Shown here: one piece after another, positions 1 through 5,171 of the stretch
Layout: the number at the start of each line of letters is the position of its first letter
Position numbering within the stretch: position 1 is the first letter of the stretch
NCBI GenBank assembly: GCA_018814745.1
Contig: JAHIZC010000017.1
Span: 1 to 8,276 of the forward strand
Reading direction: 5' to 3'
Length of the DNA stretch: 8,276 nt
From: Candidatus Omnitrophota bacterium
Lineage (GTDB): Bacteria; Omnitrophota; Gorgyraeia; Gygaellales; Profunditerraquicolaceae
Notes under the pieces: model-generated
What the model was told of the DNA's origin: nothing
The model's database searches: none
Seen by the model: the letters and a program-made list of their open reading frames with translations, nothing else
Made by a program: the position numbers and the translations under genes

Positions 1-1
1 A

Positions 2-391
2 GATTTGGATGTATATCAAGGCGCATATAAGGCATCGATAATTGTTTTGAACAAAATAATTCCGAAACTACCTAAAGAAGAGAGATTTGATCTTGCTGAT
101 TAACTAAGGCGTTCAGCAAAGGCAATACCAAGATTAATCGCTGAAGGATATTCTAAAAGGCATCAAAAGAGGGGTTTTCAGGCGCTTTTGGACGATGCCA
201 TGGAAGAAAGCAATGAGACAATAGTTTCTCTAAGCCATGTTAAAGATGCTTATAGAATAGAGATAGAATTATGCAACGAATTGATAGATGTTTATGATAA
301 AGCAAGCCGGCAATTATATAATCTTTCGCTTGCTTGGATGAACTTCAAGGAAAGACGATATACGAAACCGAAAACGATTTACGATACGTAG
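2..391 (+). pseudogene. four-helix-bundle (S23/IVS family) protein gene, interrupted by an in-frame TAA
   Basis: The reading frame is open from the window edge to TAG at 389-391, except for one TAA at 101-103. Upstream it reads LDVYQGAYKA and then PKLPKEERFDLAD. Downstream it reads LRRSAKAIPRLIAEGYSKR and continues through amphipathic helices to the end. This is the pattern of the four-helix-bundle family first seen in 23S rRNA intervening sequences, in which DQLRR is strongly conserved; here the Gln codon is TAA, one C-to-T change away from CAA. No frameshift is needed to join the two halves, so a nonsense mutation (or a sequencing error) is the simplest reading. The family N-terminus usually starts a few residues before LDVY, so the true start lies just outside the window. 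A fragment could restart at TTG 188 or ATG 200, but neither has a clear ribosome binding site. The molecular function of the family is not firmly known. Family assignment is confident; loss of function is inferred. Confidence 0.82.
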
Positions 392-406
392 CCGAAACCC
401 AAACCG

Positions 407-418
407 GTCTAAATAGAC
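407..418. promoter_or_regulatory. inverted repeat overlapping the brnT -35 box (candidate operator)
   Basis: GTCTA-AA-TAGAC is a perfect 5-bp inverted repeat with a 2-bp centre. Its right arm supplies the first five bases of the candidate -35 box TAGACA at 414-419. BrnA-type antitoxins are ribbon-helix-helix proteins that repress their own promoter by binding such palindromes, so an operator role is a reasonable inference. It is short enough to occur by chance. Confidence 0.4.
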
Positions 419-442
419 AAACTGGGAAAATATACGTATAAT
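414..442 (+). promoter_or_regulatory. sigma-70-type promoter of the brnT-brnA operon
   Basis: The -35 box TAGACA (414-419, five of six consensus bases) and the perfect -10 box TATAAT (437-442) are separated by exactly 17 bp. Transcription would begin near 449, leaving a leader of about 17 nt before ATG 466. The 10-bp perfect palindrome TATACGTATA (431-440) overlaps the -10 box and is a second candidate operator half. A second promoter-like pair, TTGACA (447-452) and TATATT (470-475), is also 17 bp apart, but it would start transcription downstream of ATG 466 and so could not express that start codon. Confidence 0.6.
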
Positions 443-465
443 AATATTGACAAATAGCCATATAT

Positions 466-768
466 ATGTTATATTTTAATCGTGATAAGATATTCGAAAG
501 TTTCATTTGGGATCGCCACAAGGAATTAGCCAATATAAAGAAACATGGCGTTGATTTTACTACCGCCGCCAAAGCTTTTAAAGACGCGAAGAGAAAGATT
601 TATATCGATTCCCGGCACAGTAAACACGAAGAAAGATTTTTCTGTATTGGTAAAATATATGATAAGATTTTAACCGTAAGGTTTATTTATCGGCACAATA
701 AAATCAGGATATTTGGAGCAGGTTTTTGGAGGGAAGGAAGGTATTACTATGAAAAAGAAAATGGTTAA
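466..768 (+). CDS. brnT: BrnT family toxin (RelE-fold ribonuclease)
   Basis: This 100-residue protein matches the BrnT (DUF497) family, type II toxins with a RelE-like fold that cleave RNA and arrest growth until neutralised by the partner antitoxin. Visible family marks are the Trp-Asp at residues 15-16, Asn23, KHGV at 26-29, Phe31, the HxxHEER stretch at 51-57 and IRIFGAGFW at 80-88. Many family members have ISAR in the last position; the GAGFW form is a variant, so an Arg common in other members is absent. The length is normal. ATG 466 lacks a clear Shine-Dalgarno sequence, but it sits about 17 nt below the start predicted from the promoter at 414-442, and TAA lies at 766-768. The antitoxin start codon lies inside its 3' end (20-bp overlap), the usual toxin-first order of brnT-brnA. 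Family call is strong; toxicity is inferred. Confidence 0.85.
   Translation: MLYFNRDKIFESFIWDRHKELANIKKHGVDFTTAAKAFKDAKRKIYIDSRHSKHEERFFCIGKIYDKILTVRFIYRHNKIRIFGAGFWREGRYYYEKENG
732..741 (+). promoter_or_regulatory. ribosome binding site that fixes the brnA start
   Basis: The purine run GAAGGAAGG ends 7-8 nt before ATG 749. It lies inside the toxin coding sequence and favours ATG 749 over the in-frame TTG 713 upstream, which has no such signal. It would let the antitoxin be translated at a higher rate than the toxin, which has no comparable site. Confidence 0.6.
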
Positions 769-985
769 TTCGGATATGCCCATAGGGAAGTTAAGTAAGG
801 TTGAAGATTTTCTCCCCCCTCCGGCTGAGCTCGCTGTGCCGGAAGAAACTACCAAGATTACTATAGCATTAAATAAATCGAGCGTTGAATTCTTTAGACG
901 CCAAGCTAATCGCCATCATACAAAATACCAGCGCATGATCAGAGAGCTGCTGGATAAATACGCCATGCAATACGCTAGAAGTTAG
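749..985 (+). CDS. brnA: BrnA-type ribbon-helix-helix antitoxin
   Basis: The product has 78 residues. The N-terminal part (MPIGKLSKVEDFLPPPAEL, residues 10-28) is the proline-rich arm typical of CopG/BrnA-like antitoxins found beside BrnT, and probably wraps the toxin. The C-terminal part is a ribbon-helix-helix fold: beta strand TTKITIALN (34-42), helix A around 43-55 and helix B around 58-73. Dimers of this fold bind palindromic DNA, so the protein should both neutralise the upstream toxin and repress the operon through the palindromes at 407-418 and 431-440. The start was chosen from the strong ribosome binding site at 732-741. ATG 761 is a weaker alternative. The frame ends with TAG at 983-985. 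Its start overlaps the end of the toxin gene, indicating translational coupling. Family call is confident; the exact operator is inferred. Confidence 0.83.
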   Translation: MKKKMVNSDMPIGKLSKVEDFLPPPAELAVPEETTKITIALNKSSVEFFRRQANRHHTKYQRMIRELLDKYAMQYARS

Positions 986-992
986 ATGTAAG

Positions 993-1055
993 TTCCTCAA
1001 GTTAATCCAGTCGCAGAAGCTGCTCCCTGAGGTTCAGCTCGCCCTCAAAGATTAA
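993..1055. other. GC-rich intergenic patch with codon-like structure, origin unknown
   Basis: Between brnA and comEA, positions 1005-1050 hold 27 G+C of 46 bases, clearly richer than the AT-rich flanks. On the plus strand it reads as a coding-like tail, FLKLIQSQKLLPEVQLALKD, ended by TAA 1053-1055; the minus strand also reads as a plausible amphipathic tail. No start codon or ribosome binding site goes with either, so this may be the relic of a deleted gene or only a structured spacer (GCTG 1019-1022 can pair with CAGC 1035-1038). No run of T follows, so it is not an intrinsic terminator. Confidence 0.25.
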
Positions 1056-1097
1056 AATTTCCTGTTAGATTCAGGCATTTATTACGTCAATTATAGT

Positions 1098-1104
1098 AGG
1101 AGGA
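1098..1104 (+). promoter_or_regulatory. strong ribosome binding site of comEA
   Basis: AGGAGGA lies 9 nt before ATG 1114. It is the best Shine-Dalgarno match in the window and fixes the comEA start. Confidence 0.8.
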
Positions 1105-1113
1105 TGGATTATT

Positions 1114-1449
1114 ATGTTCAATTTTACCCGGCAGGAAAGACAGGTGTTGTTATTTTTAATCAGCATAGCTTTAATTGGTGCCGGAGCTAGTTTTTTGGCA
1201 AAACGGTATTCGAAAGTTAAGGTTATGATTAATAATTATCAAGATATCTGGAAAATTGATTTGAATAATTCTAGCCAAGAAGCGTTAATGAGTGTTTCGG
1301 GTATAGGGCCTGCGTTATCTGAGCGGATAATCGAATATCGGGATAATCAGAGCGGTTTTAAGGAAGTAGAAGAGCTTAAAAATATAAAGGGTATCTCCGG
1401 ATATAAATACGAGAAGATTAAAGAATATTTCACATTGGATAAACAATGA
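1114..1449 (+). CDS. comEA: ComEA-like helix-hairpin-helix DNA-binding protein
   Basis: The product has 111 residues. One N-terminal membrane segment (about residues 11-27, LLFLISIALIGAGASFL) is followed by a short linker and a ComEA-type domain: IDLNNSSQEALMSVSGIGP and then two helix-hairpin-helix units, VSGIGPALSERIIEYR at 61-76 and IKGISGYKYEKIKEYF at 91-106. ComEA binds incoming double-stranded DNA in the periplasm or at the cell surface during natural transformation and hands it to the ComEC channel. The adjacent gene is comEC and the two overlap by ATGA (1446-1449), so they are probably co-translated. The second helix-hairpin-helix has GISGYK where GIG is more usual, a mild degeneration. 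Short membrane-anchored helix-hairpin-helix proteins are sometimes annotated only generically, but the comEC neighbour supports this name. Confidence 0.88.
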   Translation: MFNFTRQERQVLLFLISIALIGAGASFLAKRYSKVKVMINNYQDIWKIDLNNSSQEALMSVSGIGPALSERIIEYRDNQSGFKEVEELKNIKGISGYKYEKIKEYFTLDKQ

Positions 1450-2843
1450 AGCAGCCCTTGCTGTGCCTGGCAGCAGTTTTTTGTCTGGGAATAGTTTTTG
1501 CAAATTTATTAAAAGCTCCTTATACGTTAATCTATTTTCTAGCGGTTTTATCTCTGATTTTGAGTTTTTTGGCACTTAGGCAAGAAACTAGATTTGATCT
1601 TCTTTTATTTTCTCTCTCCTTTTCTTTAGGTGTCTTAGCAATGATAAATTCCCAAATTCTGCCTAAACATCACATATCCGATTATATCTTTCATCAGGGT
1701 AATCAGTTAAAAACTATAAGTGGTTATATTGATAGCGCGCCGGTATTCAGAAATCACAAAACTTCATTCATATTCAGAGCCCAAGAGTTCATAAAGGATG
1801 ACTCAAAGTTAGATTGCAGCGGCAAAGTATTAGTCTATATAAAGGGTAGAAAGGATTTGCAATACGGAGAAGTACTGATTCTAAGAGGCAATTTAAATAT
1901 GGGGCGGGGTAATTTCGGGCGGTATTTAAATAGAAAAGGAATATATGCCCTCTTAAATGTTCAAGAGCAGGCCGGCGTAGTGAAGCTAAATAAGAATAGA
2001 GGGAATTTTTTGAAAAAATATTCTCTAGAGATGAAAAAGGCAATGCAAGATGTGATCTCCGACAATTTATCGGAGCTGCCTGCAAAAATGCTTAATGCTA
2101 TGATATTGGGAGAGAGAAGCAATATCCCCAAGCCGATCAGAGATTCCATGGCGAAGACCGGCACAGTACATATTTTGGTAGTGAGCGGTTTTCATGTAGG
2201 ACTGGTAGCATTTATAATAATTATGTTTTTGAAAGTACTGAGATTGCCGAGAAATCCGCGTTTTTGGGCGGCGATTGCCTGCCTGCTTATTTACTGTTTG
2301 ATCACCGGTGCCTCTACCTCAGTGGTGAGAGCTACGATAATGGCAGTGTTCTTTATATTCGGTTCTTTGATAAAAAGAGAGCCGGATATATATAATTCTT
2401 GTGCTTTGGCTATGATATCGATATTAGCAATTAATCCCCAGCAATTATTCGATGTAGGTTTTCAGCTTTCTTTCGCCAGTGTTATCTCTATAGTTTATCT
2501 TTATCCAAAGATGAAGTCTTTCCTGAGGTTAGAGAGTTTAAAAATAAGAGTTTTGAGGTATTTGATTGGCGCTTCCCTGGTTTCTTTATCTGCCTGGATA
2601 GGCACGATGGGGTTTATAGCTTATTATTTCCGGGTATTTTCTCCTATAACCGTCTTAGCCAATATTCTGATTGTGCCTTTAGCAGTTTTGACTATTTTAT
2701 GCGGCTTTAGCCTGATATTTGTAGGCTGTTTAGCCCCGGCTCTTGCTCCGATATTTGCCTCTACTGCTGAATTGGCGGTGGGATTATTACTTAGAACCAG
2801 CTACTTTTTGACCAAGATACCGGGCGCCTACTTATATTTATAA
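1446..2843 (+). CDS. comEC: ComEC/Rec2 family DNA-uptake channel, lacking the C-terminal metallo-beta-lactamase domain
   Basis: This 465-residue membrane protein forms the inner-membrane channel for single-stranded DNA in natural transformation. Hydrophobic segments at the N-terminus (about 5-20, 27-45, 52-68) are followed by a soluble OB-like region (about 85-180) with the family pattern NMGRGNFGRYLNRKGIYA. The competence domain then begins with LNAMILGERSNIP (216-228) and TGTVHILVVSGFHVGL (238-253), whose SGFHVG is the family hallmark, followed by a run of membrane helices to about residue 455. ComEC proteins often continue for another 200-300 residues with a metallo-beta-lactamase-like nuclease domain. 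Here the frame stops with TAA at 2841-2843, right after the IPGA motif, and a repeat-rich gap follows. The start ATG overlaps the comEA stop, which supports it. Shorter ComEC forms without the nuclease domain are known, so the protein may still be functional. Confidence 0.9.
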   Translation: MKQPLLCLAAVFCLGIVFANLLKAPYTLIYFLAVLSLILSFLALRQETRFDLLLFSLSFSLGVLAMINSQILPKHHISDYIFHQGNQLKTISGYIDSAPVFRNHKTSFIFRAQEFIKDDSKLDCSGKVLVYIKGRKDLQYGEVLILRGNLNMGRGNFGRYLNRKGIYALLNVQEQAGVVKLNKNRGNFLKKYSLEMKKAMQDVISDNLSELPAKMLNAMILGERSNIPKPIRDSMAKTGTVHILVVSGFHVGLVAFIIIMFLKVLRLPRNPRFWAAIACLLIYCLITGASTSVVRATIMAVFFIFGSLIKREPDIYNSCALAMISILAINPQQLFDVGFQLSFASVISIVYLYPKMKSFLRLESLKIRVLRYLIGASLVSLSAWIGTMGFIAYYFRVFSPITVLANILIVPLAVLTILCGFSLIFVGCLAPALAPIFASTAELAVGLLLRTSYFLTKIPGAYLYL

Positions 2844-2873
2844 AATATTTAGGGGGCCACCCCTGCCCCTGCC

Positions 2874-2905
2874 GCCTGCCTGACGGCAGTCAGGGCAAGG
2901 CAGGC
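2874..2905. repeat. nested palindromic repeat (hairpin element)
   Basis: A 6-bp stem CCTGAC (2879-2884) and GTCAGG (2889-2894) closes a GGCA loop. An outer pair, GCCTGCC (2874-2880) and GGCAGGC (2899-2905), is also perfectly complementary, so the element can fold in two overlapping ways or as one imperfect long hairpin. GC-rich GCCTGCC-type palindromes are often dispersed many times in genomes of candidate phyla. No T-run follows, so it is not a standard terminator, though it may protect the comEC mRNA end. Confidence 0.65.
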
Positions 2906-2920
2906 TTCCGAACAGCTCTA

Positions 2921-2966
2921 AAGACGCTTCTGCTTTGGGCTAGAAGACGCTTCTGCTTCGGGTGGG
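2921..2966. repeat. two tandem copies of a 23-bp repeat
   Basis: Copies at 2921-2943 and 2944-2966 share their first 15 bases (AAGACGCTTCTGCTT) and match at 19 of 23 positions overall. A third copy may begin at 2967 (AAGA) but diverges at once. The unit includes GAAG-ACG-CTTC, a tiny hairpin, in the second copy. Two copies in direct contact without spacers argue against a CRISPR array. Confidence 0.85.
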
Positions 2967-2989
2967 AAGATGGCCCTGGTTATAAGGGG

Positions 2990-3018
2990 TTGACAAAGGC
3001 CACCCCATGTGTTAAATT
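2990..3018 (+). promoter_or_regulatory. promoter of the bamD-lptE-holA operon
   Basis: A perfect -35 box TTGACA (2990-2995) is followed after 17 bp by TAAATT (3013-3018), or after 16 bp by TTAAAT (3012-3017), each matching four of six -10 bases. Transcription would begin near 3024-3026, only two to four nt before ATG 3028. No Shine-Dalgarno sequence precedes that ATG, which agrees with an almost leaderless mRNA. Confidence 0.55.
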
Positions 3019-3027
3019 TAGACTACT

Positions 3028-3972
3028 ATGAAGCGTAGAGTATTGATTTTTTCTCTCCTGATCATCTGCTTGACAGTAAGTAAGGCTTATCCCTTCTGGA
3101 TATGGTCACCAAAGTCCGGGAAATGGGTAAATCCTAAGACTGCGGTAAAACCCGATCCCAAGGATCAGTTTGTTTATGCCAATGACCTTTTTGAGGGTGA
3201 GAATTACAAAGAAGCTAAGCGCGAGTTTAAGAAGCTGCTTACGCATTACCCGCGTTCCTTGGAAGCCGCAGAGAGCCAGTATTACCTTGGCCTCATAGAG
3301 GAGAAGGTAGATAATCCTTACCAGGCATATCTTGAATTTCAGAAAGTAATCGACAAATATCCGTTCTCCGAGAGGATCCAGGAGATCATTGAGCGTGAAT
3401 ATAATATCGCCGAAGCATTTATGTCAGGCGAAAAACGTAAGGTCCTGGGAGTAACTTTGCCGGTTGAGAATCCGGCAATAGAGATTTTATATAAAGTAAT
3501 AGAAAATTCTTATTATGGCCCTCTAGCTCCAAAAGCACAGTATAAATTGGGCCTGGTTTTAAAAGGCCTGATGAGATATTACGAGGCAGAAGAATCATTT
3601 AATAAAGTAATCTCTAATTATCCTAAAAGCGAATGGGTGGAGCCGGCAAAATACCAGATTGCTCTGGCCCGGGCCGCAGTATCTCGGGGCCCTGATTATG
3701 ATCAGGGAGCTACTCAAGAGGCACAGGAAAAGTTCGCCACTTTTATCGAAGAACATCCGGATGCGGTCTTATCTAATAAGGCGGAGGATAATATCACCGA
3801 GCTAAAGGAGAAAGAGGCGGAGAGTAACTATAATACTGCAAGGTTCTACGAAAAACAAAATAAATCAGAGGCGGCAAGAATTTATTATGGCGATGTGATT
3901 GGTAATCACCCTAATAGCCCCTGGGCAGCGAAGGCCTTGGAAAGATTGCATATAATGGAGAAGGCAAAATGA
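3028..3972 (+). CDS. bamD: outer membrane protein assembly factor BamD-like TPR protein
   Basis: The 314-residue product has an N-terminal signal sequence (KRR, then a hydrophobic core at about 5-17, probable cleavage after SKA at 18-20), then WIWSPKSGKWVNPK and several TPR-like helix pairs. These lie at about 47-79, 81-116, 167-200, 227-260 and 264-300, with the typical A..F..v...YP pattern. This is the layout of BamD (YfiO/ComL), the TPR component of the BAM complex that inserts beta-barrel proteins into the outer membrane. Proteobacterial BamD is a lipoprotein of about 245 residues; here the only nearby Cys (residue 14, context LIIC) does not fit a lipobox, so the protein is probably soluble in the periplasm or held by other contacts. 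It heads an operon and overlaps lptE by ATGA, which supports an envelope-assembly role. A general periplasmic TPR protein remains a less likely alternative. Confidence 0.82.
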   Translation: MKRRVLIFSLLIICLTVSKAYPFWIWSPKSGKWVNPKTAVKPDPKDQFVYANDLFEGENYKEAKREFKKLLTHYPRSLEAAESQYYLGLIEEKVDNPYQAYLEFQKVIDKYPFSERIQEIIEREYNIAEAFMSGEKRKVLGVTLPVENPAIEILYKVIENSYYGPLAPKAQYKLGLVLKGLMRYYEAEESFNKVISNYPKSEWVEPAKYQIALARAAVSRGPDYDQGATQEAQEKFATFIEEHPDAVLSNKAEDNITELKEKEAESNYNTARFYEKQNKSEAARIYYGDVIGNHPNSPWAAKALERLHIMEKAK

Positions 3973-4514
3973 TGAAAAAGATTTTATTCTCATTAGTTGT
4001 CTGCTGCAGCTTATGCTTTGTAGCAGGCTGTGGTTATACTACCCGCTCTTTAATCGCGAATAAATTCTCAACTATTTATATTACGCCTTTTGTTAATAAG
4101 GTGGATATTACAGAAGAAACATACAGCCAGAATAAATATCGGATCAACCGGCCAATGCTGGAGACAGATATTACCGGTAAAGTGATCAATAGATATCTTC
4201 TGGATGGGAATCTTCGGCCTGTGAGTGAGGAATCAGCTGACCTTACTCTGAAGGGAGAAGTAGTTGAATTCCGACGGGACCCGCTGAGATATGATGATGA
4301 CGAAAATATAACGGAATACCGCATCAATATCGTAGTCAATATCAATATGTGGGATAATATAGATGATAAATTAATGTGGGAAGAGAATAACTTTACCGGG
4401 GATGATACTTATTTTTCTTCTGGTTCAGAAGCAATATCCGAAAGCCAAGCGGTAAACAATGCCTTAGACGATTTGGCCCGCAGGATTATCGAAAGAACAG
4501 TCGAACAGTGGTAA
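3969..4514 (+). CDS. lptE: LPS assembly lipoprotein LptE
   Basis: The 181-residue product begins with a lipoprotein signal peptide: MMKK, a hydrophobic core, and lipobox VAGC with the acylated Cys at residue 21. GYTTRSL and TIYITPFVNKVD follow, then a mixed alpha/beta body with GDxTYF-like and WEENNFTG segments, as in the LptE/RlpB family (lipopolysaccharide-assembly). LptE sits in the outer membrane and plugs the LptD barrel that delivers LPS to the cell surface, so this organism probably makes LPS or a similar glycolipid. The length is close to the family norm. Two adjacent ATGs (3969, 3972) both overlap the bamD stop; the first gives the ATGA overlap typical of coupled genes. The bamD neighbour strengthens the name. 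LptE sequences diverge widely, so the family call rests on lipobox, context and motif style. Confidence 0.8.
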   Translation: MMKKILFSLVVCCSLCFVAGCGYTTRSLIANKFSTIYITPFVNKVDITEETYSQNKYRINRPMLETDITGKVINRYLLDGNLRPVSEESADLTLKGEVVEFRRDPLRYDDDENITEYRINIVVNINMWDNIDDKLMWEENNFTGDDTYFSSGSEAISESQAVNNALDDLARRIIERTVEQW

Positions 4515-4520
4515 TCAAAA

Positions 4521-5171
4521 ATGACCTACCTATTTCTGGGGCAAGACAGCTTTTCTAAAAGTACCCAATTAAAGAAAATCAAAGAAGAATTCCTTGTTCA
4601 GGGCACAGAGCATTTCAATTTTGATGTTTTTTATGCCAAGGAATTAAATTTGAAACTATTGCAGGAGAGGCTCTTGTCTCTTCCTGTGAATAGTCCCAGA
4701 AGAATAGTAGTAATCAAAGGTGCACAAAAATTAAAAGAGGATTTAAAGAGCTTTCTTATAAGATATGTGAAAAGCCCCTTTAAAAAAATAATCCTGATTT
4801 TGGATATAGAGCAGCAAAGTAAGAGCGATGCGTTCTTAAATAATATATCCAGGTATGTAAAGACCATCCGTTTTGCAGAGGTAAGAGAGCCTGATACTTT
4901 TACCTTAAGCCGTTCAATAGAATTGAAGAGGCCGGATAATGCCTTAAGGGTATTGGACCGGATCTTAAAAAACGGAGAGAGGCCTGAACGCATTCTGGGA
5001 GGGTTAAGGTATGCCTGGGAGAGGGGTGTGGTAACTCCCGCGGAGTCTAAAAGGAGGCTCACTCTCATGCTTAGCTGCGATAGAGAGATAAAAACGGGCA
5101 GACTCAAACCCGTTTTTGCCTTAGAGAAACTAGTGATCAGCTTATGTTTTTTTGATAAGTCTTTTCGCTAA
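4521..5171 (+). CDS. holA: DNA polymerase III delta subunit (HolA), short form
   Basis: The delta subunit opens the sliding clamp within the clamp loader of the replicative polymerase. The N-terminus MTYLFLGQDSF, the middle SPRRIVVIKGAQKL (58-71) and KIILILDIEQQ (89-99) match the first HolA domain, which has an AAA-like fold without ATPase motifs. The C-terminus has the family signature DREIKTGRLKPVFALEKLV (187-205). With 216 residues against a usual 320-350, roughly 110 are missing. The sequence passes from the end of domain I (VREPDTF, 121-127) almost at once to ALRVLDRILKNGERPERIL (141-159), which normally follows domain II. The helical lid-like domain II thus seems absent, while both ends are intact. 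The gene lies 6 bp after lptE and is probably in the same transcript. It overlaps convergent rpsT by 30 bp. Identity is good but not certain because of the shortening. Confidence 0.77.
   Translation: MTYLFLGQDSFSKSTQLKKIKEEFLVQGTEHFNFDVFYAKELNLKLLQERLLSLPVNSPRRIVVIKGAQKLKEDLKSFLIRYVKSPFKKIILILDIEQQSKSDAFLNNISRYVKTIRFAEVREPDTFTLSRSIELKRPDNALRVLDRILKNGERPERILGGLRYAWERGVVTPAESKRRLTLMLSCDREIKTGRLKPVFALEKLVISLCFFDKSFR
5090..5117 (-). terminator. intrinsic terminator of rpsT, lying inside the holA coding sequence
   Basis: AAAAACGGG (5090-5098) and CCCGTTTTT (5109-5117) form a perfect 9-bp stem around a 10-nt loop. Read on the minus strand it starts 24 nt after the rpsT stop codon and ends in a T-rich tail, the position and form of a Rho-independent terminator. 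The GC core is only four pairs, so its strength is uncertain. On the plus strand it is part of the holA codons for the conserved KTGRLKPVF motif; a translating ribosome would keep it open there. The symmetry would allow action in both directions. Confidence 0.6.

Larger units (their letters stand above)
2855..3006. repeat. segment flanked by a 9-bp direct repeat (GGCCACCCC)
   Basis: GGCCACCCC occurs at 2855-2863 and again at 2998-3006, bracketing 134 bp that hold the palindrome and tandem repeats listed separately. The arrangement resembles a target-site duplication around a small inserted element, but no convincing terminal inverted repeats are visible and there is no coding capacity. It could equally be the product of repeat slippage. 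The right copy lies in the spacer of the bamD promoter. Confidence 0.35.

Noticed and set aside
101..103. TAA read as a sense codon (alternative genetic code)
   Set aside because: TAA ends comEC, lptE, brnT and rpsT at sensible positions, so only this gene is affected.
713..748. Longer brnA start at TTG 713
   Set aside because: It has no ribosome binding site, while ATG 749 has a strong one, and the extra residues do not resemble antitoxin N-termini.
2852..2880. Intrinsic terminator after comEC
   Set aside because: GC-rich stems are possible but no T-run follows any of them.
2921..2966. Possible CRISPR array from the two 23-bp repeats
   Set aside because: The copies abut with no spacers, there are only two, and no cas genes are present.
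4631..5107. 158-codon minus-strand open frame inside holA
   Set aside because: It has no recognisable protein pattern or ribosome binding site and lies antisense to the recognisable HolA frame; it is a composition effect.
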